Below, one piece after another: positions 26,293 through 34,267 of a DNA stretch of 64,000 nt. The first letter of the stretch is position 1, and each line of letters opens with the position of its first letter. This stretch comes from an uncultured Porphyromonas sp. (GTDB lineage: Bacteria; Bacteroidota; Bacteroidia; Bacteroidales; Porphyromonadaceae). The DNA lies in contig UQDF01000001.1 in the NCBI GenBank assembly GCA_900539765.1, positions 1 to 64,000 of the forward strand, read 5' to 3'. The notes under the pieces are model-generated. The model did not search any database and was not told where the DNA came from. It saw nothing but the letters and a program-made list of their open reading frames with translations. The position numbers and the translations under genes were made by a program.

Positions 26293-26736
26293 ATGAAAAA
26301 AGAACAACTAATCCGCATCTGCCTAGCTATGTTGCTAGCCAGCACCACCTTGATGCTTAGCTCCTGCAAGAAGGATAAGGATCCCAAAGACAGGGACCCC
26401 AAGGAAGCGCTCGTTGATACCCGCTGGCAGATGGCAACGAACTTCCCAGGGCTTGACATTGACGAAGAGATCGGAGAGATATCAGGCGAGCTCCGCTTCA
26501 CCTCTCAGACGGATGGCGAGCTGACAGTGGGTGCTAGAGGTATGAAGCTGACCTTCTCGCTGACTTACAGCTACGATGCTGCGCAAAAGGCTTATCCCGC
26601 CACGATCAAGCTAGGAGATGAGACTAGGCAATTTATTATGAAGGTCAACTGGGATACTAACATCTTGACAGCCTACGAAATGGAAGAAGGAGCCGTCATG
26701 CCGAAGCCTTTTATGTTCTTCACGCTTGTCAAGTAG
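26293..26736 (+). CDS. Small lipoprotein, tandem paralogue 1
   Basis: A 147-residue lipoprotein with signal peptide ending LMLSSC (lipidation Cys about 27) followed by a charged KKDKDPKDRDPKEA linker. The mature part is a small beta-rich domain reminiscent of lipocalin-like proteins of this phylum, but I do not recognise the family with certainty. The frame extends upstream to 26239, but the Met at 26293 begins the signal peptide and aligns with the paralogue start. Its paralogue follows 44 bp later. The first ~80 bp of the two genes are almost identical in DNA, while the mature parts differ clearly. Confidence 0.75.
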   Translation: MKKEQLIRICLAMLLASTTLMLSSCKKDKDPKDRDPKEALVDTRWQMATNFPGLDIDEEIGEISGELRFTSQTDGELTVGARGMKLTFSLTYSYDAAQKAYPATIKLGDETRQFIMKVNWDTNILTAYEMEEGAVMPKPFMFFTLVK

Positions 26737-26780
26737 TAGCCTCTTTAGGATGATATAATAACCATAAACCACTTCAAGCA

Positions 26781-27224
26781 ATGAAAAAAGAACAACTAAT
26801 CCGCATCTGCCTAGCCATGCTGCTAGCCAGCACCACCTTGATGCTTAGCTCCTGCAAGAAGGATAAAGAGCCTACGGAAAAAGACCCCAAGGAGGCGCTT
26901 GTCAATACCCGCTGGAAGACCGATCTTAATATCCCAGGGATTGACATCGATGAGGAATATCGTGACATCTCTGGAGAGCTTTACTTCAAAAGTCAGACAG
27001 AGGCCGAGTTGACGATGGCTACTGAAGGCTTGCAGTACACCGTCCCTGTGTCTTATAGCTATGATGCTACGCAAAAGGCTTACGTTGCCTCTATAACGAT
27101 AGAAAACGACACCGCTCACTTCATCATGAAGGTCAACTGGGATACCAATATTCTACTCCTTTACGAGCAGAAGGATGGAGCCGTCTCTCCGATACCTGAG
27201 TTGAGCTTTAGACTTGTCAAGTAG
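26781..27224 (+). CDS. Small lipoprotein, tandem paralogue 2
   Basis: A 147-residue lipoprotein, the same length as its upstream neighbour and sharing its signal peptide exactly. Shared mature motifs are DPKEALV-TRW, IDIDEE, ISGEL, SYSYDA-QKAY and FIMKVNWDTNIL; the rest has diverged. Function is unknown. A terminator follows 57 bp after the stop, so the two genes likely form one unit. Confidence 0.78.
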   Translation: MKKEQLIRICLAMLLASTTLMLSSCKKDKEPTEKDPKEALVNTRWKTDLNIPGIDIDEEYRDISGELYFKSQTEAELTMATEGLQYTVPVSYSYDATQKAYVASITIENDTAHFIMKVNWDTNILLLYEQKDGAVSPIPELSFRLVK

Positions 27225-27281
27225 TCAAGCTCTAAGGCACGATATGTATCTGTAGAGGCATAGCCCTACGACAAATAAGAA

Positions 27282-27317
27282 AGGGGTAGAGACCTAGCGG
27301 TTTCTGCCCCTTTTTTT
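27282..27317 (+). terminator. Rho-independent terminator of the lipoprotein pair
   Basis: AGGGGTAGAGACC, loop TAGC and GGTTTCTGCCCCT form a 13-bp stem with G-U pairs, followed by a run of T. Confidence 0.85.
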
Positions 27318-27462
27318 CGCCTCTGCGCATCAAAGTGATCAGTGGTTAGAATTAGAGGGCTGTATTGATAGCCTTTCCCCTTTACTCTTCGATTCGTATT
27401 GTGCTTCATTTGTAGTAGATAAGATTTCCAAAAGGGGAATGTTTGCCCTCTTGACCAAAAGA

Positions 27463-27506
27463 GCAAAAAAGTCACGCCCAGGAAAGCGATTGCTCCTAGG
27501 CGTGAC
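27463..27506 (-). terminator. Rho-independent terminator of the RND efflux operon
   Basis: GTCACGCC (27471-27478) and GGCGTGAC (27499-27506) form the stem, with an inner AGG/CCT pairing. On the minus strand a run of six T follows. It is 40 bp past the RND gene stop. Confidence 0.85.
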
Positions 27507-27546
27507 GAGAAACGAACTAAATCGATGCGGTTCTTCCCCCTGTGGG

Positions 27547-30500
27547 TTACTCCTGCATCAATGCCTCTATATCGGCCTTTGGCTTGGCGCTGGTACGCTG
27601 CCTAGCGTGGAAGGCTTTGTAGAGGGCTGGTACGACAATCAGCGTCAGCAACGTCGAGAGCGCCATACCGCCGATGATGACCCACGCCATGCCGGTACGT
27701 AGCTCAGCACCCGATCCGCGTGAGAGCGCTACGGGGAGCATACCGATGATGGTCGACAGTGCCGTCATGAGGATCGGTCGTGTACGAAGCTTGACTGCCT
27801 GAATAAGTGCCTCGTCTACGGGCAAGCCTTCGCCACGAGCTTCGTTGGCAAAGTCCACCAGCAGGATCGCATTCTTAGCAACGAGACCGATCAGCATCAC
27901 CATACCGAGCATAGCGTAGATGCTCATGGCGGTATTGCTCATAGCTAAGGCGAGAAGAGCCCCCACGATAGATAGCGGGATGGCGATCATAACGACGAAC
28001 GGGTCTGTCCAGTTGTTGTACAGTAGGACGAGTGCTAGGTAGATCAGGAGGAGGGAGAGGAGGATGGCGGTGGTGAGGACGCTCATCGAGTCGGACATCT
28101 TCTTCATATCTCCAGCGGTCTGTATCTGTACGCCTTGGGGCATCTGCTCCTCGCTGAGCTGGCTCATAAACTGCTTGGCGATAGCACCTGCTGGCACGCC
28201 GTAGGCTTGTGCGCGCAGAGTCACCGAACTGTTGCGGTTGAAGCGCTCCAAGCGACTAGGCCCGATGCCGAGCGTCACATCGGCAAACTGCGACAACTGT
28301 ATCAGGTCGCCTTGTGGATTGGCGACGGTCAGACTTGCTACATCTTCGATAGAGCGACGAGAAGCCTTGTCGGCACGTATATTTATCGCATACTCGTAGT
28401 CCCCCTGCGTGTAGCGGAGCTGGTCATTGCCCTGGAAGAGAGTCTGCATCATTCCCCCCACGTTGTCTAGCGTTAGCCCCAGATTGGACATCTTGTCGCG
28501 ATCCACCCGCACGAGGATCTCGGGGGTAGCGTTTTCGACCGAAAGGGTAGGCTGTATGACCCCAGGGACGGTGCTTAGGAGCTCCAGAGCCTTGTCCGCA
28601 TAGCGAGCCACGGAGTCCTTGTCCGCACCTGAGATGATGTACTCGACAGCCGCCTTGGAGACGGTACCGGTCATGCTCACACTATAGACGTTGACACGCG
28701 CATCGACGAGGTAGTCGGTCAGAGGCTTGCGGATATGAGCCACGTAGGACTCGGTACCTTCGGGCGTCTTCCGGAGCTTGACATCTAGCTCTGCAAGGTA
28801 GGGGGTACCTTTGTTGCTCTGGCTGTTGTCACTCGTTAGTCCGACCATAGTTACCACCTTCTCCACCTCGGGGCGCTGCATGAGCCACGTCTCAGCTTTG
28901 CGCACGAGCTGGTTAGACTCAGCCATAGAGATGTCCTTAGGCATCTCGAGCTGTATGATACACTCCTGGCGGTCCATGTAGGGCTGGAACTCAAAGTTGA
29001 TAAAGCCCAAGGGGAAGAGTACCAGCACCGCAGCCATTAGCACGACAACGATGCCTGCCAAAGCCCAGCGATGGCTTAGACCCCAGCGTGTGAGAGACGA
29101 AATGCCATCGGCAAAGCGACTGATGCCACGCTCGAAGCCCGTGAGCATACGACTCAGCGGACGATCGTCACCTAGCGGCTGTATATTGCCCAGCCTGGAG
29201 GTGAGCAGAGGTACCAAGGTGAGGGCAGCGAGTAGGCTGAAGAGGATGGAGATGACGATGACTCCGCAGAATTGACGCAAGATGTCCGACACCAGCGAAT
29301 TGGTGAAGATGATCGGTAGGAAGACCACCACGAGGACGAGGGTCACAGAGATGACGGTGAGACCGATCTCGTTGAGTGCGTCCCAAGTGGCTCGGACACG
29401 GTTCTTGCCCATCTCCATATGGCGGTAGACATTCTCGATGACCACGATAGCATCGTCGACGAGGACACCGATGACCAGTGAGAGGGCTAGGAGCGACATC
29501 ATATTGAGCGTGAAGCCGAAGATACGCATCCCGATGAAGGAGGAGATGAGCGAGACAGGCACCACGACCATCACGATGAGCGCATTGCGCACGTTGTGCA
29601 GGAAGAGCAGTATCACGAGCGATACGAGTAGGATCGCTAGGAGAAGGTCCGTCAGCACGGAGCTGATAGCATTGCGTGTGAAGGTGGTCGTATCTTGCGC
29701 TACCTCCACCTTGAGTCCCTCAGAGGTGTACTGCTCCTCAAGGTTTTGAATCTGCTTGCCGACAGCTTCGCTCACTTGGAGCGCATTGGCATCGGACTGC
29801 TTGAGTATGTTGAGCAGGATCGCCTCCTGACCATTGACACGTCCCATCTTGACAGGATCTTTGACCCCGTCTACCACCTCAGCGACATCCTCCAGACGTA
29901 TGGGAGTCCCAGAGACGTTGCGCAGGATGAGTCGGCGTAGCTCCTCGATAGAGGTTATCTTGCCCGAGAGACGTACGGCCATCTGCGTCTGGTCGCTCTG
30001 CAGGTAACCAGTCGGGAAGTCCAGGTTGGACGCTCTGATGGCTCCCTGCACCATCATCGGTGTGATGCCGAACTCCTGCATACGCCCCTTGTCTAGGTTG
30101 ATCTGTATCTCACGCTCTACGCCACCGATGAGGTCTACATTGGCGACCCCCTTGATGTGCGATAGCTCGGGGACGATGCGCTTGTCCACAAGGTCATAAA
30201 GCTCTGTGGAGCCGATGTCGGCTCTGGCGGAGAGAATCAGAATAGGCTTCTCGTCTACCGACACCTTAGAGATACGAGGCGAAAGCGTCTCTCGAGGTAG
30301 CTCGGCACGCTTGGCGGCGAGACGGTTTTGCGCCTCGGTCATAGCATTGTCTATGTCGGTGCCAAAGTCAAAAGAGACCATAATCATCGACATACCCTCA
30401 AAGGAGTAGGACTGCATCTGGTCGATACCCTCCATACTGGAGAGCACCTCCTCGGCCTTTTGCGTCAGCGAGTTCTCCACCTCGCTAGGCGAGGCGCCTG

Positions 30501-30654
30501 GGTAGATGATCTGTACGTTGAGCAGAGGCGGTGTAAACTTAGGCATCAGCTCTGCACTCAAGCTCTTGAAGCTCAAGTACCCCAGCACGGTCAGCAGTAT
30601 GAAGAGTACTGTGACATAGATGGGTCGTTGGATAGATAACTTTACGATTTTCAT
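27547..30654 (-). CDS. RND multidrug efflux transporter, inner-membrane pump (AcrB/HAE1 family)
   Basis: A 1035-residue proton-driven pump with the twelve-helix, two-loop RND plan. The first helix is at about 12-30, a large periplasmic loop follows, and helix 4 carries the proton-relay aspartates (IGVLVDDAIVVIENVYRH). The second half repeats the pattern and carries the matching GLVAKNAILLVDFAN segment. It is the last gene of the operon and starts 16 bp after the adaptor. With the adaptor and TolC-type channel it should form a tripartite pump; the substrates cannot be predicted. Confidence 0.93.
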   Translation of the reverse strand: MKIVKLSIQRPIYVTVLFILLTVLGYLSFKSLSAELMPKFTPPLLNVQIIYPGASPSEVENSLTQKAEEVLSSMEGIDQMQSYSFEGMSMIMVSFDFGTDIDNAMTEAQNRLAAKRAELPRETLSPRISKVSVDEKPILILSARADIGSTELYDLVDKRIVPELSHIKGVANVDLIGGVEREIQINLDKGRMQEFGITPMMVQGAIRASNLDFPTGYLQSDQTQMAVRLSGKITSIEELRRLILRNVSGTPIRLEDVAEVVDGVKDPVKMGRVNGQEAILLNILKQSDANALQVSEAVGKQIQNLEEQYTSEGLKVEVAQDTTTFTRNAISSVLTDLLLAILLVSLVILLFLHNVRNALIVMVVVPVSLISSFIGMRIFGFTLNMMSLLALSLVIGVLVDDAIVVIENVYRHMEMGKNRVRATWDALNEIGLTVISVTLVLVVVFLPIIFTNSLVSDILRQFCGVIVISILFSLLAALTLVPLLTSRLGNIQPLGDDRPLSRMLTGFERGISRFADGISSLTRWGLSHRWALAGIVVVLMAAVLVLFPLGFINFEFQPYMDRQECIIQLEMPKDISMAESNQLVRKAETWLMQRPEVEKVVTMVGLTSDNSQSNKGTPYLAELDVKLRKTPEGTESYVAHIRKPLTDYLVDARVNVYSVSMTGTVSKAAVEYIISGADKDSVARYADKALELLSTVPGVIQPTLSVENATPEILVRVDRDKMSNLGLTLDNVGGMMQTLFQGNDQLRYTQGDYEYAINIRADKASRRSIEDVASLTVANPQGDLIQLSQFADVTLGIGPSRLERFNRNSSVTLRAQAYGVPAGAIAKQFMSQLSEEQMPQGVQIQTAGDMKKMSDSMSVLTTAILLSLLLIYLALVLLYNNWTDPFVVMIAIPLSIVGALLALAMSNTAMSIYAMLGMVMLIGLVAKNAILLVDFANEARGEGLPVDEALIQAVKLRTRPILMTALSTIIGMLPVALSRGSGAELRTGMAWVIIGGMALSTLLTLIVVPALYKAFHARQRTSAKPKADIEALMQE

Positions 30655-30670
30655 GCTGTCGTCCGCTAAG

Positions 30671-31732
30671 TCACTCGTTGATAGTCTTGACGGGAAGTCC
30701 GTCCGATACGTTGATGAGTCCGGCTACGATGACACTGTCGCCAGCTTGTAGTCCGCTCAGCACTTCGATGCGGTCACCGATGAGAGAACCAGCGGTGACC
30801 GCTTTCTGCTTAGCCACGCCCTGCTCTACGACATAGACGTGGGCGTCCTTGACGCTGCCGACGATAGCGCGGCGGGGTATCAAGATACCATGTGTCTCCT
30901 GCTGACTGCCGAAGGATATGGAGACATACATACCAGGCCGCAGTCCGTCGGCGCTCTGCTTGTCTAGCGTCACATTAACGGGGAAAGCGAGTGCGTGGTT
31001 CGCCTTGTCACCTATCATTGAAATCTTACCCGTGATCGTCTGACCAGGGTAAAGCTCGCTCTCGACAGAGACCGTCTGCCCCTTGGTAAGCTGCAAACGC
31101 TGGCGCTCGGTTACGAAGCAGCTAGCCTTGAGCTGTGAATCATCGACGATGTCAAAGAGCTTTGTGCCAGGATTGACATAGCTACCGACCTCTACGTAGC
31201 GCTTGTAGATCCGTCCTGAGATAGGCGCCTTGATAGAGGCATCGGTAAGGCGACTGCGACTAGATATGTATCGCCCCTGGGCTGCGACCATCTGCGTGTG
31301 CATCGTCGAGAGCTGCTGGTCGGTCACACCTCCCTGATCGTGCGCTTGTTGGAAGCGCTCGTAGTCCTTCTTGGCAGCTTCGTAAGCCACACGACTAGCC
31401 TTGGCATCGGCTCTAAGTGTCTCGGCATCGAGCTGTATGAGGAGCTTGCCCTTGGAGACATGGTCGCCCTCGTCGGCATAGAGTGAGACGATACGTCCGC
31501 CGAGGCTAGAGACGAAGGATAGATCTTGCACACCCTCCACGAGCCCATTGGCAGTGAAGTCTGCTGTATAGTCGCTCTCGCTGACTACCTCTGTGCGTAC
31601 AGCCACGGCCGACTCCTCAGCGAGGAGCGCTTGTGTCTTGGCGGTGGTGGATTTCTTGTTCAGTACTAGGACTAGTACGATGAGTCCGATAGCTAGTACG
31701 ATGGTTATCGGTAGATAGACTTTTCGTTTCAT
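30671..31732 (-). CDS. RND efflux periplasmic adaptor (membrane fusion protein)
   Basis: A 353-residue adaptor. An N-terminal membrane anchor (about 5-25) is followed by the split lipoyl domain (GGRIVSLYADEGDHVSKGKL and later IKAPISGRIYKRYVEVGSYV), an alpha-helical hairpin (about 105-155) and beta-barrel and membrane-proximal domains. It links the inner-membrane pump to the outer-membrane channel. The gene lies between the channel and pump genes with gaps of 34 and 16 bp. Confidence 0.9.
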   Translation of the reverse strand: MKRKVYLPITIVLAIGLIVLVLVLNKKSTTAKTQALLAEESAVAVRTEVVSESDYTADFTANGLVEGVQDLSFVSSLGGRIVSLYADEGDHVSKGKLLIQLDAETLRADAKASRVAYEAAKKDYERFQQAHDQGGVTDQQLSTMHTQMVAAQGRYISSRSRLTDASIKAPISGRIYKRYVEVGSYVNPGTKLFDIVDDSQLKASCFVTERQRLQLTKGQTVSVESELYPGQTITGKISMIGDKANHALAFPVNVTLDKQSADGLRPGMYVSISFGSQQETHGILIPRRAIVGSVKDAHVYVVEQGVAKQKAVTAGSLIGDRIEVLSGLQAGDSVIVAGLINVSDGLPVKTINE

Positions 31733-31766
31733 AACTAGATAAGTGTGATGCTGTTGAGTTGTTCTG

Positions 31767-33149
31767 TTATTTCATAAGGTCTCTCATCTCGCCTTTGCTC
31801 TTCTTGAGATCTATGTAGGCTTTGATATAGTCGCCGAGGGCGCTGGCGTAAGACATCTGCGCCTGCACGAGCGACTGACTCGCATTGAGCACATCAGAGA
31901 GCGAAGCTACACCGAGGGTGAAGTTTTGCTGTGCTAGGTCGAAGACTTGTGCTGCGAGGGTTTGGTTTTCCTTTTGTAGTGAGATCGTCCGCTGAGTGTC
32001 TTGTAGCTTGAGCGAAGCATTGAGATGCGCCATACGGAGTGACTGATCGAGAGAGCGTAGATCCTCCTGCGCCTTGAGCAGATCCATATGGCTCTCGCGC
32101 ACCTTGGAGAGACGAGAGAGACCGCTAAAGATAGGCACCCGCAGGCTCAGCCCCAGCATCGCTGTCGGGTAACTGTACTGCGTATTGCCACCGCCAAAGA
32201 GCTTGTCGCTCATATAGTTGTACTGAGCATTGAAGGCGAGAGATAGGGTAGGGATGTAGTCATATCGCTTAGAGCGCTCCTGTAGCTGCGCCATCTTCTC
32301 ACGCTCTTGCAGCTGCTGGTAGGCGATATGCTGCACTGGGTCAAAGGTTGCTGAGCCACTCTCGGCGATCTCCTGCTGAGCGAGTAGATCTAGGTCTAGC
32401 GGAGCGATCACGATCGGCTCTGTGACCTCTAGTCCCATCTGTAGCTTGAGGAGGTTTTTCTGCACCTCCAGTCCGCTCTCGATAGCTGCTTGCTGTGTCT
32501 TGAGGTTGGTTAGGTTGACCTTGAGACGATCTACGTCTACCTTTTTGATTAGACCACTGGAGTAGCTAGCCTCCATCGTGCTGAGCATCTTGTCCATTAG
32601 CTCTACACTATGTAGCATCTGCTCAGCTGCATACTGTGTGACTTGAGCTCCATAATATAGTGTCGCAGTCTGGGCGATCACATCCTCCTCGGTCGAGGTG
32701 GCTGCTAGTGCCGCCATACGCTCAGAGACCTTGGCAATGTCGAGCGTGTTAAAGAGCGACATGTTGAGTATCTGCTGATTGACAGCAACTCCAGCGTTGG
32801 CACTGTACTGCGTACCCATCTCGATGGTCATGTATTGCGAAGCGTTGGGGTCGCGCATCTTCTCGGGGAGCATATTGTTCATAAAGTTCGGCATGATGAA
32901 CTTAGCCTTCTTTACGTTGTCATTTAGCGCAGCTGACCCACTGATCTGAGGCATTAAAGCTCCGATTACCTCTTTGCGAGCTTGCTTAGCTTTTTCCTGA
33001 TCGTAGGACGACTTCTTGACATTGCTATTGTGCTGCACAGCATAGTTGAGGCATTGCTGTAGCGAGTAGCTCTCCTGAGCATAGCCTGAGGCTACAAGCA
33101 GGAGCAGGCTGATGAGGAGCAGCCTGATGCGACGATTAGATCTTATCAT
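31767..33149 (-). CDS. TolC-family outer-membrane efflux channel
   Basis: A 460-residue TolC-like protein. The signal peptide (MIRSNRRIRLLLISLLLLVASGYAQ) is followed by two TolC repeats with long helices; SYSLQQCLNYAVQHN near the N-terminus is a typical family opening. The open frame extends 24 codons upstream, but Met at 33149 begins the signal peptide and leaves a 16-bp gap to tetR, so it is chosen. It completes the tripartite pump. Confidence 0.9.
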   Translation of the reverse strand: MIRSNRRIRLLLISLLLLVASGYAQESYSLQQCLNYAVQHNSNVKKSSYDQEKAKQARKEVIGALMPQISGSAALNDNVKKAKFIMPNFMNNMLPEKMRDPNASQYMTIEMGTQYSANAGVAVNQQILNMSLFNTLDIAKVSERMAALAATSTEEDVIAQTATLYYGAQVTQYAAEQMLHSVELMDKMLSTMEASYSSGLIKKVDVDRLKVNLTNLKTQQAAIESGLEVQKNLLKLQMGLEVTEPIVIAPLDLDLLAQQEIAESGSATFDPVQHIAYQQLQEREKMAQLQERSKRYDYIPTLSLAFNAQYNYMSDKLFGGGNTQYSYPTAMLGLSLRVPIFSGLSRLSKVRESHMDLLKAQEDLRSLDQSLRMAHLNASLKLQDTQRTISLQKENQTLAAQVFDLAQQNFTLGVASLSDVLNASQSLVQAQMSYASALGDYIKAYIDLKKSKGEMRDLMK

Positions 33150-33165
33150 GATTATGGTGTATAAA

Positions 33166-33756
33166 CTAATTACCTTGTGTCGAGACGATAGCCCGTAAGT
33201 GATACTGTAGTATGGAGGCAAAGTAGCTTCCCGAGGGCAACGGCTTGCTGCGTATCACCGCCTGTATGTAAAAGCCAAATATCGAGTAAGACATATACTC
33301 GCATACGAAGGGGATGTCTAGATCGGCCCTATAGAGACCTGCCTGGACGCCCCGCTGCAGATTGATCGTCATCTGCTCCTTGAAGTAGCTAGACCCCATG
33401 ACATGCTCCAGCATCGCCTGATCGGGATTGCTACGCATCAAGTCGGAGAAGAAGACGGGGTTGAGCGTTACGAAGAGCTCGTCTAGCTGTGCGAAGCACC
33501 TCGTCAAGCTCTCTATGGCACTCACCTCCTCATCATCGAGTATCGAGAGCACACGCTGGAAGTCTCTCGAGATAGCGTGTACGCACTCCTTGAGCAGCTC
33601 CTCCTTGGAGCTGAAGTTATTGTAGAGGGTCTTCTTCGTGATCCCCATCTTGGTAGCCATCTCATCGAGCGATAGTCTGAAGCCCTCTTGCTTGAGTATG
33701 CTGATCGCCTTAGCTACATATTTATCCTTGCGACTATTTGTATTCATACCGGCCAT
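33166..33756 (-). CDS. TetR/AcrR family transcriptional regulator
   Basis: A 196-residue regulator. The N-terminal helix-turn-helix reads LSLDEMATKMGITKKTLYNNF with SSKEELL, as in TetR/AcrR repressors; the C-terminal ligand domain is not specific. The open frame runs upstream into the CACGTG repeat, but the promoter box at 33808-33815 limits the start to about 33756 or 33747 (two in-frame Met). It is the first gene of the efflux operon, so it likely represses its own operon and is released by a pump substrate (inference from family and context). Confidence 0.88.
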   Translation of the reverse strand: MAGMNTNSRKDKYVAKAISILKQEGFRLSLDEMATKMGITKKTLYNNFSSKEELLKECVHAISRDFQRVLSILDDEEVSAIESLTRCFAQLDELFVTLNPVFFSDLMRSNPDQAMLEHVMGSSYFKEQMTINLQRGVQAGLYRADLDIPFVCEYMSYSIFGFYIQAVIRSKPLPSGSYFASILQYHLRAIVSTQGN

Positions 33757-33807
33757 ATTTAATATGTTTGTATCTATAACTAGCACTATTTCGTCTTGTC
33801 TATGGCG

Positions 33808-33839
33808 CAAAGATACACTTTTTCTATTACAAAAGTGTA
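33808..33839 (-). promoter_or_regulatory. tetR promoter with candidate TetR operator
   Basis: TATCTTTG on the minus strand (33808-33815) is the -7 box, with TTTG at 33830-33833 as a possible -33 (14-bp spacer, short). Between them is a perfect 9-bp inverted repeat, TACACTTTT (33814-33822) and AAAAGTGTA (33831-33839), with an 8-bp spacer. Size and position fit a TetR-family operator that blocks the promoter. Confidence 0.6.
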
Positions 33840-33954
33840 ATCTGTGTAGTTTATCTCGATCTATTTGGTGAGATAAAGGAAAAATAGTCGGACTAGATCG
33901 TCCTTTCAAGTGACAAAAAGCTAGTATTAAAGCGCATCTACGAAGAAAAAGGGG

Positions 33955-34123
33955 ACCCCTACGTAGGAAATCGAAAATCCTCACGTGGGGAAAAAACATT
34001 CTCCACGTGGAGGCGAAATGAAACTTCGGAGGAATCAAATGAAACTTCGGAGGAAATGAATCTCGTCCACGTGGAGAATAAAAAATAGCCACGTGGAAAT
34101 CATCAAATCTCCACGTGGCTATT
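33955..34123 (+). repeat. CACGTG hairpin element, copy B
   Basis: About 169 bp, same orientation as copy C and opposite to copy A. From left: a CACGTG hairpin (CTCACGTGGGG with CTCCACGTGGAG), two AAACTTCGGAGGAA units (34021, 34042; 21-bp period), another CACGTGG, and the terminal perfect 14-bp inverted repeat AATAGCCACGTGGA (34084-34097) with TCCACGTGGCTATT (34110-34123). Confidence 0.88.
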
Positions 34124-34267
34124 AATATTAGTGGTGTACTTGTGATAGAGTAACCCGCTTTGTGTGGTTCTCTTTAGTCACCCTGTCAAGAGGGTTCTTT
34201 GCTAGTCACCGATTATTGTCAAGGGGGATTGCCCCTATTTAGATATTAAGTTGCAGCTACTCCGTGA

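Larger units (their letters stand above)
27225..27546. other. 322-bp convergent intergenic region
   Basis: It holds two terminators facing opposite ways (27282-27317 for the lipoprotein pair, 27463-27506 for the RND operon). Between them nothing else is recognisable. A 69-codon minus frame here has no protein-like features. Confidence 0.75.
33757..34267. other. 511-bp intergenic region upstream of tetR
   Basis: It contains the tetR promoter with a candidate operator (33808-33839), copy B of the CACGTG element (33955-34123), an imperfect direct repeat of about 30 bp at 34173-34232 (each unit has TAGTCACC, then TCAAG and a G run) and a 5-bp hairpin at 34222-34236 that might terminate the surface-protein gene. 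No gene is supported. Confidence 0.75.

Noticed and set aside
26774..26968. Minus-strand frames over the lipoprotein signal-peptide region
   Set aside because: They recur at both paralogues only because the DNA there is duplicated; the plus-strand lipoproteins explain the sequence.
33757..34092. Upstream extension of the TetR frame into copy B
   Set aside because: It would lie upstream of the -7 box and consists of translated repeat; the internal Met at 33756 fits TetR proteins.
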